Source of the DNA: Photobacterium sp. GJ3
GTDB lineage: Bacteria; Pseudomonadota; Gammaproteobacteria; Enterobacterales; Vibrionaceae
Direction of reading: 5' to 3'
DNA length: 64,000 bases
Assembly: GCF_018199995.1 (NCBI RefSeq)
Contig: NZ_CP073578.1
Span: 1,674,001-1,738,000, forward strand
In this document: positions 26,814 to 35,280 of the stretch, one piece after another
Layout of the letters: each line of letters starts with the position of its first letter
How positions within the stretch are numbered: position 1 is the first letter of the stretch
Made by a program: the position numbers and the translations under genes
Notes under the pieces: model-generated
Told to the model about the DNA's origin: nothing
Seen by the model: the letters and a program-made list of their open reading frames with translations, nothing else
Databases searched by the model: none

Positions 26814-29632
26814 ATGTCTTCTCCCCGTTATCTGGTGGGTATAGATTTAGGCACCACGCATACTGTTGTCGCTTACTGCCCGATTACCCCGACCCTACAG
26901 CATGAAATTGTAAAAATTTTCGACATTGATCAGCTCATCGGTCCCGGTGAAGTGTCGCGCAAGCCATTGCTCCCCTCATTCCGTTACCATCCAACACCCG
27001 GAGAAATTGCACCGGAACAATGTGTCCTGCCCTGGGCGCCCACACCGGTTGAAGGTGATTTTCCCGAAGCGATCATTGGCGAATATGCCCGTGAACTCGG
27101 CTCGAAAGTCGAAGGCCGGCAAGTCACCAGTGCAAAAAGCTGGCTTTCACACACAGGTGTCGATCGCAATCAGCCCATTCTTCCCTGGGCTGCTGCCAAA
27201 GGGGTGCAAAAAGTATCTCCGGTCATTGCCAGTGCCAGCTATCTGAATCACGTGCGCCAGAGCTGGGATTATCATCATCCGGATGCCAAGCTTGCCAGGC
27301 AGGATGTGGTTCTGACCATTCCGGCTTCATTTGATGAAAGTGCAAGAGCCCTCACGGTTGAAGCGGCAAAACTGGCTGGGCTGAACAACATCGTCTTACT
27401 CGAAGAGCCTCAGGCAGCATGTTATGACTGGTATGCGCGCCATCAGGAACAGGCAGCGACACAACTGAAAGATATCCCACTCTTGATGGTCTGTGATGTC
27501 GGTGGCGGAACAACTGACTTAAGCTTGATTCGAGTCAGTCACGAGCATGACAGACTGAAGCTGGACCGGGTTGGTGTGGGCGATCATTTAATGCTTGGGG
27601 GTGATAATCTGGATCTCACACTGGCCCATATTGCAGAAGGCCAGTTGAATCAAGGCGGTCAAAGGCTCAATGCAGCCACGCTATCAAAGCTCATCCAGCA
27701 AACCCGCCGTGCAAAAGAGCAACTGCTGGCAGAGCATGCGCCTGAGTCCGTGAATATTACGTTGTTGGGCAGTGGTTCCAAATTAATTGGCAGCAGCCGT
27801 TCAACCGCGCTCAGTCAGCAACAAACCCGAGCAGTCACACTGGATGGCTTTTTCCCGCTTTCTGACATTGAAGCCCATCCAGAAAAACGCCAGAGTGCAG
27901 TGGTCGAATTTGGACTGCCCTACGCCGCTGACCCGGCAATTTCGAAACATCTGGCCCAATTCATCAGTGAGCACCAATCCGTTTGCCGGGATGCCGTGTC
28001 AGCGCACTCAAGCCTTGCCGATGAAAGCCACACCATCATTCCACCCGCCGTATTACTCAACGGCGGTGTATTCAACAGCCCGCTACTTTCGAATCGCTTG
28101 CTGGATATCTTCTCAGCCTGGAAAGGTGACAGGGTCACTCAACTGGATAACCCACACCCAGATTTAGCAGTCGCATTCGGCGCTGTGGCTTACGGTAAAG
28201 CCAGACATGGTGCACAACTGAAAATTGGTGGTGGCTCGGCCCGCTCATTCTTTCTGGCGCTGGATCAGCCCCCCGCTGCTTCAGGCGTGTGCCTGCTCCC
28301 CGGGGGACCGAAGAAAGCATCGAGCTTCAGCTTCCCGACCGAAAATTTGCGCTGACCCTTGGTGAACCCGTTCGCTTCAATCTGGTTGCCTCAACGGATG
28401 ATACATCGGTTCAGGCAGGGGATCTCACCCCCTTAGATCACGACCATTTAGTTACCTTGCCCCCATTTATTGTCACGCTGGACAGTGAAACCGACAGAGC
28501 CACACTGGCAGCCAACCAAAAAGAACGGGTTGATGTGACACTCGCCTGCCAGTTAACCGAAGTTGGCACACTGCAACTTGAATGTATCAGTACCGAAAAT
28601 GCAGCGCAGCGTTGGCAGGTTGAATTCAGTATCCGAAAAAACACGTCAGCCAAAGCAACCCAAGCGCCAACAGAGTCACCGGAATCCGCAAAATTAGATC
28701 AGGCTGAAGCCCTGATCAAAAAAGCCTATGGTGGCAGTAAATTACATGCCGATGATAAACCCGCCAAGTCCCTGCGCACAGACCTGGAAGCGCTTCTCGG
28801 AAAACGTGAACACTGGGACATGTCCACGCTGAGACCCTTAGCGGATACCTTACTGGACAGCAAAAAGCGTCGCCGCCGATCGGCGGTACACGAGAGAAAC
28901 TGGCTGAAACTGGCTGGATTTACCTTGCGGCCGGGATTTGGTGATCCGGTTGATGACTGGCGTATCAGTCAAATTTGGCCGCTTTATCAGCAAAGCCTGC
29001 AATTTCATCAATCCACTCAGAGCTGGAACGACTGGTGGATTTTCTGGCGCCGGATAGCCGGTGGCTTGAATCAGACACAGCAAGAGCTGATTTACAAAGA
29101 GATCGCAAAATACATCAATCCAAGTGCTGCGCGTCAACCAAAACTCAGTAAGGAAATGCAGGAAAAGGGCTATGAGCAAATGGTGCGTTTGCTTGCATCG
29201 CTGGAACGTCTCTCTTTCGAAAAGAAACTCCAGCTCATTGAATGGTTATTTGCCCGTTTGCAAAAGCCACAGTATGCCCAGGCACACTGGTGGGCCATAG
29301 GCAGGATTGCATGCCGGCACCCACTTTATGGCAGTCGCCATAATCTGCTTACTGCGCAGCATATCGCCTATTGCCTGCCCGAGCTCATGGATTATGACTG
29401 GCGGAAAGAGCCAGAAATTGCACTTGCAGCCGTGATGATGTGCCGGAAAACTGGCGACAGAACGCTGGATATTGATGATGATTTACGTCAGGAAGTCATC
29501 GAAAAGCTCGAACAGAGTAAAGTGCCGGAATCTTGGGTTGCGATGGTCTCGGAAGTTAAAGTACTGACTGAAGAGGAAAATTTACGTGTTTATGGAGATT
29601 CGCTTCCAAGCGGCTTGATGCTTATCGAGTAA
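26814..29632 (+). pseudogene. Second Hsp70 fused to DUF3731-type C-terminal region, split by a one-base frameshift
   Basis: Two overlapping frames together encode one protein of about 939 residues. Frame A (from ATG 26814, with GGAG upstream, to 28355) carries the Hsp70 ATPase: VGIDLGTTHTVVAYC, CDVGGGTTDLSLIRV, LLNGGVFNSPLLSNRL. Frame B (to 29632) carries the Hsp70 beta domain (ESIELQLPDRKFALTLGEP) and about 330 further residues matching the DUF3731 domain known to be fused to Hsp70s (SLRTDLEALLGKREHW ... WWAIGRIACRHPLYG). The break lies at CCCCGGGGG (28298-28306): adding one G gives a smooth reading through LLPGGTEES. Frame B has no internal stop over 430 codons, so decay is absent. It may be a sequencing error, a very recent mutation or, less likely, recoding. 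Confidence 0.82.
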
Positions 29633-29743
29633 ACTTCTGCTTATTAAGCTTACGTTAGGGTATAGCTGTTATCATTCCGCGAATCAGAACTGTCTGGATT
29701 GGTATACTCAGCAGTCCTAATAAGGAATAACAAGCGAGAAGTT

Positions 29744-29953
29744 ATGGCAATGACACGAGAACAATATAAAGTAATTGCGGATCGCATTTTCAAGTCCCAA
29801 AATCAACGCGTCGCTGTTGAAGCTGTCGTCTTCGAAGGTTTATCAAGCTACGAGGCAGAAAAACGGTTTGGCGTACCAAAAGGGACGCTTTCACGAAATG
29901 TCCGTAAATATAAAAATGAAGTTGACTACATCACCACAGTAAGTCTAGCGTAA
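29744..29953 (+). CDS. Small TrfB/KorA-like helix-turn-helix protein
   Basis: 69-residue DNA-binding protein resembling the TrfB/KorA repressor domain of broad-host-range plasmids: RVAVEAVVFEGLSSYEAEKR followed by the recognition helix region FGVPKGTLSRNVRKYKNEVD. GAGAAG lies just upstream of ATG 29744; the longer open frame to 29699 is not needed. Here it is a solitary chromosomal gene, with a bidirectional terminator 4 bases after the stop and no plasmid maintenance genes nearby. It could be a domesticated plasmid regulator. Its targets are unknown. Confidence 0.75.
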   Translation: MAMTREQYKVIADRIFKSQNQRVAVEAVVFEGLSSYEAEKRFGVPKGTLSRNVRKYKNEVDYITTVSLA

Positions 29954-29956
29954 TAA

Positions 29957-29982
29957 AAAAGGAGAGTTCAGACTCTCCTTTT
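29957..29982. terminator. Bidirectional terminator between the KorA-like gene and the 102-aa gene
   Basis: An 11-bp stem AAAAGGAGAGT/ACTCTCCTTTT with a 4-base loop, between convergent genes. Confidence 0.9.
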
Positions 29983-30022
29983 CTATTTCTAAATACGCTC
30001 TTTCAGCCAAAACACAATCAGA

Positions 30023-30331
30023 CTATTCTTCCGCTGACGATGCATCAAACAGTTCTTCTGGATGCACGCCATCTTTTTCCATCATGGCCAGAATCTCAGT
30101 CATTCTCACCTGACGCGCTTCTTCTTTAAATTCATTCAGAACGGCGATGAGATCATTGATCTTTTGTAGTGGAATGCGTTTGATAACAGCTCGCTGTCTG
30201 CCTGGGACTTCATCAGCAAAATCAATCAGCGTCTGGCGGTAGTCCGTTCTGGCATCCTGTGGGCCTTTACCATTCTCTACATTCTTAAGCATTGCACTCA
30301 GTGCTTTTTCCGCATCTGAAAAGTTTGTCAT
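30023..30331 (-). CDS. Small uncharacterised protein (102 aa) with an H-NS-like tail
   Basis: 102-residue acidic, helical protein with no signal or membrane segment. I do not recognise it as a named family. The C-terminal third (LIAVLNEFKEEARQVRMTEI, then LAMMEKDGVHPEELFDA) resembles the end of the H-NS oligomerisation domain, where E. coli H-NS has a stretch ending MLIADGIDPNELL; there is no H-NS DNA-binding domain (no YxDENGxxxxWTGxGRxP). The resemblance is short and could be chance. ATG 30331 has AGAGG upstream, overlapping the stop of a 16-codon upstream reading frame, so translation of the two is likely coupled. The leader can fold into a two-tier hairpin. Confidence 0.72.
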   Translation of the reverse strand: MTNFSDAEKALSAMLKNVENGKGPQDARTDYRQTLIDFADEVPGRQRAVIKRIPLQKINDLIAVLNEFKEEARQVRMTEILAMMEKDGVHPEELFDASSAEE

Positions 30332-30340
30332 GAATTACCT

Positions 30341-30391
30341 CTAAACACTATTTTCGTCAAATAGCACTTTCTTGTCATTGCGACAGTTCAT
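30341..30391 (-). CDS. Candidate 16-codon leader reading frame
   Basis: Reads MNCRNDKKVLFDENSV then TAG. An AGAGG site lies 8 bases before its ATG (30391-30389), and its stop codon is 9 bases before the ATG of the 102-aa gene, overlapping that gene's ribosome site. It lies almost wholly inside the hairpin at 30358-30414, so ribosome movement through it would open the structure. Codon content shows no run of one amino acid, so classical attenuation by a charged tRNA is not indicated. It may equally be a small protein in its own right. Confidence 0.45.
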   Translation of the reverse strand: MNCRNDKKVLFDENSV

Positions 30392-30414
30392 GATGACAAC
30401 CTCTGTGCTATTTG
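30358..30414 (-). promoter_or_regulatory. Nested hairpin in the leader of the 102-aa gene
   Basis: Outer stem CAAATAGCAC/GTGCTATTTG (10 perfect pairs, 30358-30367 with 30405-30414) encloses an inner stem TTGTCAT/ATGACAA (7 perfect pairs, 30372-30378 with 30393-30399). Small asymmetric internal loops separate them. On the minus-strand RNA it contains the ribosome site and start codon of the small leader frame. No T run follows, so it is not a terminator. Confidence 0.65.
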
Positions 30415-30874
30415 AAATAGAGTAAACATTAATAAAGATTAAATTCTTGTTCCGGTGAGCAGTTACGGGAACTGCATTCAGCCAATAAACTAACGTTCTG
30501 ACCCTCGCTGGCGCGTTTGTGAGAAAGCGGATCACACATAATTATAATAGAGAACTCTAACGAGGATGAAAGAGTCGTCAGCGAATCCTGAAATAATACT
30601 CTCAGTCTTTGCCCTTGTGAACATAATTTTTGTCAGCTTGACAATTCTATGGCCAAAGAATGCGAATCAGCTTAAATTGCCGGATAATTTGACAACAATA
30701 TATGCATTGATGAACGAAAGACAGTCCAGACTGCTGGCTTTCAAGCGTTCAGTCTCTTCAAAATGTTCATGTGGCGAAAATATCGCCTGTTTCTCAACAA
30801 TTTAGCTTTGCCAAAGTCTCAAGTGCTTGCTAATATAGCGCTCGTTGAGTTAACTTAACAGAAAAGCTCTTTGG
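30415..30874. other. AT-rich stretch between the 102-aa gene leader and tRNA-Pro
   Basis: 460 bases with no supported gene. It should contain the promoters of the minus-strand 102-aa gene and of tRNA-Pro. A 79-codon plus-strand frame at 30566-30805 with one hydrophobic segment is present but has no usable ribosome site. Confidence 0.5.
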
Positions 30875-30951
30875 CGGACATTAGCGCAGTTTGGTAGCGC
30901 ACTACTCTGGGGGAGTAGGGGTCGCTGGTTCGAATCCAGTATGTCCGACCA
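30875..30951 (+). tRNA. tRNA-Pro (anticodon GGG)
   Basis: 77-base tRNA with CCA encoded. Acceptor stem CGGACAT/ATGTCCG, D-arm GCGC/GCGC, anticodon stem CTACT/AGTAG around loop CTGGGGG (anticodon GGG at its centre), TψC loop TTCGAAT, discriminator A. It reads Pro codon CCC (and CCU). The 5' flank AAAGCTCTTTGG (30863-30874) can pair with the 3' CCA and flank CCAAAGGGCTTT (30949-30960), followed by a T run, which probably serves as the terminator. Confidence 0.97.
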
Positions 30952-31073
30952 AAGGGCTTTTTTATTTTCTCTTCTTTTTGTATAAATTTTGTTCTTCATC
31001 GAACTTTTGCTACCCAGAACTTTAGCATTTGCTAATAAACACTATCCTGTGCTTTACAACGAAGGAGCATAAT

Positions 31074-31256
31074 ATGGAACAGATCCCATATTGTAAGGCA
31101 TGCGGTCAGGATGAAGAATTCATTGTCATTGATGAATATAAGTTCGTCTGTATCTGCGGTTATCAATTCACATCAATATCAATTCTTCCTGCGATGACTC
31201 CCGTTAAAAAAGAAACCAAGCCCCTGCCGATACCGTTTGAGTTTCATATTCATTAA
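31074..31256 (+). CDS. Small zinc-ribbon protein (60 aa)
   Basis: 60-residue protein with CKACG near residue 8 and CICGY near residue 26, a CxxC...CxC arrangement likely to bind one zinc (or another metal). The C-terminal tail is Pro/Lys-rich (MTPVKKETKPLPIPFEF). The start is ATG 31074, with an AAGGAG site 6 bases upstream; a longer frame upstream is not supported. No family recognised. It stands alone downstream of tRNA-Pro. Confidence 0.72.
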   Translation: MEQIPYCKACGQDEEFIVIDEYKFVCICGYQFTSISILPAMTPVKKETKPLPIPFEFHIH

Positions 31257-31705
31257 GCCTTAAATTGCTCCCAGCTCAACAGTTCCGCTCTGTTTCTATC
31301 CCACTTGCGCACCACCAAAACCCAACGTATCAGAATAACTTCCCGTATGAAAAACCACCAAAAAACGTTAAATCCAGTTTAAAATTTTGTTATCGCACCA
31401 TGATTTTCAAGTTTTTATCCTGTATCAGGCAAATTCACCAGAAATATATTAAACCCATGAAAATAAAGGAATTAAACATCGTTTCATTGTAAATTTTTTG
31501 ATATGACCCTTCATCATCCCAGCAAAAACGTGATCAAGATCCTGCTCACTTTTCAGGATTTTATGCTAACTTCTGCCTCGCAAATTAAGTAATCATATCA
31601 ATACATGGGGATTCCTTTTGCTGCGATGGCATCGGATTGCACCCATCACTTGGAACATCTGTTGTTGTTCCGCTTTTAGTCAGTATGACATCACAGGATC
31701 ATTCT
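31257..31705. other. Intergenic region ahead of the alanine/glycine symporter
   Basis: 449 AT-rich bases without a gene. I looked for a glycine riboswitch, which often precedes this transporter family in Vibrionaceae, and did not see its conserved core. The symporter promoter should lie here. Confidence 0.5.
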
Positions 31706-33175
31706 ATGAATGCAACGATTAACACGCTCAATGAGCATTTAATGGCTGTCATTGGCGATATCAATGGAGTACTCTGGGGTCACCTTCTTGTATACCTGCT
31801 TGTTATTGTGGGTATCTACTTTACCGTTCGCCTCGGATTTATTCAGATTCGCCAATTTGGTCATGCCATTTCTGTCCTGAAAAAAGGGAGAGACGTAGAA
31901 TCTGGCATCAGTTCTTATCAGGTATTCTGCACCTCAATGGCAGCCCGTGTGGGCACCGGTAATATGGCAGGTGTCGCTGTTGCCCTGACCGCTGGTGGCC
32001 CGGGTGCTATCTTCTGGATGTGGGCAATGGCAATGTTCGGTATGGCAACTGCTTTTGTCGAATCCACGCTGGCTCAGGTCTATAAAGTCAAAGATGTTGA
32101 CGGCCAGTATCGCGGTGGCCCGGCCTATTACATGGAGCAAGGTCTGGGGCTGCGCTGGATGGGAACACTCTTTTCTGTCTTCCTGATTATCGCGTTTGGT
32201 CTGGTATTTAATGCGGTACAGGCCAATACCATTACAGACGCACTGAACCACTCTTTCGGTTTCGATCGCTCAATCATGGGCATTGCTATCGTGGCAGGTT
32301 CCGCTTTCTTCATTATGGGTGGCTTGAAATCTATTGCTCAGGCAACGTCACGCATCGTTCCAGTGATGGCGATTGGTTATCTTGCCATTGCCCTTCTGAT
32401 TGTCGTGATGAACCTTTCCGAGTTGCCGGATGCTATCATGCTGATTGTGAAGAGTGCATTTGGCTGGCAGGAAGCTGCTGCTGGTGGTGTTGCTTATACA
32501 ATCGCACAGGCAATGCAAAGTGGTATCGCCCGTGGCCTGTTTTCTAACGAAGCCGGTATGGGCTCCGCTGCCAATGTTGCTGCAAGTGCGACCCCGAATC
32601 CAAACCACCCTGCATCTCAGGGTTATGTCCAGATGCTGGGTGTTTTTGCGGACACCATTGTGATCTGTACTGCCTCTGCAGCCATGATTATGTTGTCTGG
32701 TGTGATGGAGCAGCCGGATGCAGCTTCTGGAATTGGTCTGTTGCAACAAGCACTGACAAACGAGCTGGGCGATTGGACCACATACTTTATGGCCGCTGCC
32801 ATTCTGCTGTTCTGCTTTACGTCCATTATTGCAAATTACAGCTATGCAGAAACCAACATTATGTTCCTGAACGGCAACACTAAAAAAGGCCTGTTTGCTT
32901 TCCGTCTGGTTGTGTTGGCCATGGTAATGTTCGGCTCTGTTGCATCACTGCCGGTTGTTTGGAACATGGCTGATGCATCGATGGGCATGATGGCTTTGAT
33001 TAACATTATTGCCCTGGTCTTATTGTCCAACCTGGCCATTAAAGTGATCCGAGACTACGAAGTCCAGGTGAAACATGGCAAAGTGCCAACGTTTGATCGC
33101 AGCAAGTTCCCTGAACTCAAAGGTTTGGACAGTGCCTGGCACCCAAGACCCAACTCTGCGAAAGACGCCAGATAA
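31706..33175 (+). CDS. Sodium:alanine/glycine symporter (AGCS family)
   Basis: 489-residue inner-membrane symporter of the alanine-or-glycine:cation symporter family. About ten or eleven membrane helices. Family landmarks: MAARVGTGNMAGVAVALTAG near residue 95, GGPAYYMEQGLGLRWMG, GIARGLFSNEAGMGSAANVA near 270-290, and ANYSYAETNIMFL near 385. The start is ATG 31706 with AGGAT upstream; an open frame extends to 31637 but lacks a ribosome site. Terminator at 33197-33222. Substrate choice between Ala and Gly cannot be told from sequence alone. Confidence 0.95.
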   Translation: MNATINTLNEHLMAVIGDINGVLWGHLLVYLLVIVGIYFTVRLGFIQIRQFGHAISVLKKGRDVESGISSYQVFCTSMAARVGTGNMAGVAVALTAGGPGAIFWMWAMAMFGMATAFVESTLAQVYKVKDVDGQYRGGPAYYMEQGLGLRWMGTLFSVFLIIAFGLVFNAVQANTITDALNHSFGFDRSIMGIAIVAGSAFFIMGGLKSIAQATSRIVPVMAIGYLAIALLIVVMNLSELPDAIMLIVKSAFGWQEAAAGGVAYTIAQAMQSGIARGLFSNEAGMGSAANVAASATPNPNHPASQGYVQMLGVFADTIVICTASAAMIMLSGVMEQPDAASGIGLLQQALTNELGDWTTYFMAAAILLFCFTSIIANYSYAETNIMFLNGNTKKGLFAFRLVVLAMVMFGSVASLPVVWNMADASMGMMALINIIALVLLSNLAIKVIRDYEVQVKHGKVPTFDRSKFPELKGLDSAWHPRPNSAKDAR

Positions 33176-33196
33176 TACATCCGTATCTTCCCCACG

Positions 33197-33222
33197 AAAA
33201 GCCAGCATTGCTGGCTTTTTTT
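33197..33222 (+). terminator. Intrinsic terminator after the alanine/glycine symporter
   Basis: Stem GCCAGC/GCTGGC with a 3-base loop, preceded by four A and followed by seven T. Confidence 0.92.
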
Positions 33223-33661
33223 CATGGGGCCACACGTTCATTCGCACCCGATTCACATCTCTTACTCAGTGAATCATTGAAGTCATACTCTGACTCCCCA
33301 GTTCAATTTTTGCTCCTGTGTGGCGAAGTATTTTTCATGCTCCAGCAATCCTGAGCGTCAATCGCTTCAAGACGCGCGACTGTTCTCATTGCATCAACGA
33401 ATCGACTCGTCATGACAAAATTGATGAATGTAATTTTAGAGGGATAATGATTACACCTAGATTTGCGGTGAATCGAAAAAAGATGACCTGTTTATCCCTC
33501 ATTTTATATCCTACTGAAAAATAAGAAATTTATACTTTTTTCTGCCTTTCATAAAATTAGACCTTCATAAAATCTTTGCTAGGCTCAGACACATAGAGAG
33601 ACGACTGATTGAATGATGTGTTCAATTTCATTCAAGACTTTCTTTATTCATTTCCGGTGTA

Positions 33662-33700
33662 TTTGAGAGCACGAAAAACCGCATTGTTCGTGATCTCAAA
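33662..33700 (+). promoter_or_regulatory. Leader hairpin before the PixA/AidA-family gene
   Basis: TTTGAGA pairs with TCTCAAA and, after one G/A mismatch, CACGAA pairs with TTCGTG, giving 13 pairs around an 11-base loop. It ends 39 bases before the start codon and lacks a T run, so it is more likely an RNA-stability or translation-control element than a terminator. Confidence 0.5.
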
Positions 33701-33739
33701 ATGGAATCATCTTCCAGATATCAAGAGGGACAATACATC

Positions 33740-34267
33740 ATGGCTACAATAAGAAAAGTAGAAATTGTGATTGATTGTGAGTCAGTTGAGCATGGCGCTT
33801 CCGGTAGCTCTGTTGTACAAATGTTTTCGGATCCGAGCATTGTCTTGGATAATTCACAAGGCAGCTATGAACTCAGCATTCAGGTGAACAATGATGATGT
33901 GATTCGCTGGTCAGTGTATCCAAAAGTGACAGAGTCTGAAAGCGGCAGTCACTACTCTGTCATCATTGATGCGAAGCATGACTGGAACAACGATACCCTG
34001 CTGAAAGAGTGGACGGCTTATCAGGGACATACTCAGGTGTTTGTATACGATCAAGATGCCGTTCCAATGAATGAGTTTGTAGATGTGCCAGTGTCCCGAC
34101 AAACCGCCTATATGCCTTTTGTTCAGGCAAATGCAACACTGCCTGGTCGCCCGAATGTGGGTGACAAACAAAAAGAAGCTTATACGTTTTATGTGAATGT
34201 TTACAAAGATGATACGCTGATTGGTCAAATCAATTGGGACCCATACGTCACAGTTTATCAGCCATAA
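33740..34267 (+). CDS. PixA/AidA-family inclusion-body protein
   Basis: 175-residue protein fitting the PixA/AidA family: PixA forms methionine-rich crystalline inclusions in Xenorhabdus, and AidA is quorum-controlled in Ralstonia/Burkholderia. It opens with VEIVIDCESV (family pattern VxIDxxS), has the central IRWSVYPKVTESE, and closes with GQINWDPYVTV, the typical C-terminal WDPxxxV motif. No signal peptide. The start is ATG 33740 with AGAGGGA upstream; an ATG at 33701 immediately after the leader hairpin is possible but less supported. This copy is not methionine-rich, so it may not form inclusions. Function unknown. Confidence 0.8.
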   Translation: MATIRKVEIVIDCESVEHGASGSSVVQMFSDPSIVLDNSQGSYELSIQVNNDDVIRWSVYPKVTESESGSHYSVIIDAKHDWNNDTLLKEWTAYQGHTQVFVYDQDAVPMNEFVDVPVSRQTAYMPFVQANATLPGRPNVGDKQKEAYTFYVNVYKDDTLIGQINWDPYVTVYQP

Positions 34268-34385
34268 ATCGATCCTCTGTTTCCATCACCATCAATAGCG
34301 AGAGATTTCACGCTCGCTATTTTTATTATTTTTTCTGCCGAGATACACCTTTCAGACAGAACATCACGAATGAATCGATCAACAG

Positions 34386-35280
34386 TCAACTTTTCGACTG
34401 CATGAATAAGCAGATAACAATCAATGCCATTCCAATCCATCCAAAAACAGAAATAGATTCACCCACAATCAAGACTGCCAACCCAGCCGCAACAACAGGC
34501 TCGAGTAATGTCAGTAAACTCGCACGGCTCGCTTTCACGTATCTGAGCCCGAAACCAAAAGCGAGATAAGCAAGACACATAGGAATCAATGCCATATAAC
34601 CAAGCACGTACAAATTCATCACCGAGCTGAATAAAGCTTCCCCAGTGAAGAGTAATGTGGGGAGTAACAGCATCGCCCCATCCCGAAAATGCCCCGAGAG
34701 CAGATTGAGACTGAACCCCTGCATCTATCATCGCTTTTGCAGCCCAGGCATAAATGGCATACGTCAAGCCTGCAACAAAGCCAAGCGCAATCCCGAGTTG
34801 TCTTGAACCCTCCTCAGGCTGAAGCACGCTTGTTGATTCAGCAGAAACAAGCAGCACAATCCCCAACAGACCCAAAACGAAACTGAGGAGCCATGCGCTC
34901 GTTAAACGACCATCTTTGCTAAAAAGACACTCCAATAACATCGTGAAAAATGGCGCCGTTGCTATTGAGATCACTGTGCCTATTGCTACACCAGCAAGTT
35001 TCATTGACGAATAAAAAGCCAGCGGATACACCGCAAGGGCCAGTGCACTCACTGTGAGTATCTTCTTATGCCGCAGAATGTTCCCCCAATCACTTCTCAG
35101 GTTTTTGAAGGATAAACACGCCTGAAGCAGCCCACCAACGCCCATCGAGAAGGCGCCAACTGCCAGTGAATTGATTTCCGGAGCAAAGCTTGCTGCGGTT
35201 CCTGTCGTGCCCCACAATACAGATGCGAACAATATAGACAAGCAACCATACTGGTATTGTCTGGAAGGGTTTTGAATCAT
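34386..35280 (-). pseudogene. EamA/DMT-family exporter, split by a one-base frameshift
   Basis: Two frames join into one drug/metabolite transporter of about 297 residues with ten membrane helices, in two EamA repeats. Upstream frame: CLSILFASVLWGTTGTAASF (first helix) through LGIALGFVAGLTYAIYAWAA. Downstream frame: YMALIPMCLAYLAFGFGLRY and the repeat-2 end LTLLEPVVAAGLAVLIVGE. The break lies near GGGG (plus-strand CCCC at 34676-34679): removing one G restores reading into AMLLLPTLLF. Start taken as ATG 35280 with AAAGG upstream (ATG 35292 possible). An AraC-type regulator lies immediately upstream on the same strand and probably controls it. Confidence 0.8.

Larger units (their letters stand above)
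33176..33739. other. Intergenic region ahead of the PixA/AidA-family gene
   Basis: 564 bases without a gene. Contains the symporter terminator (33197-33222), a TTGAATG/CATTCAA inverted repeat (about 33611-33636), two nearby copies of TTCATAAAAT (about 33548-33575), and a leader hairpin (33662-33700). Otherwise AT-rich. Confidence 0.5.

Noticed and set aside
30566..30805. A 79-codon plus-strand frame with one hydrophobic segment
   Set aside because: The only purine-rich site (ACGAGG) abuts the ATG with no spacing, and codon use looks unselected.
30875..30951. tRNA-Pro as an attachment site for a genomic island
   Set aside because: No integrase, no duplicated tRNA 3' end and no phage or transfer genes are visible on either side.
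31257..31705. Glycine riboswitch ahead of the alanine/glycine symporter
   Set aside because: The conserved glycine aptamer core was not found on reading the leader.
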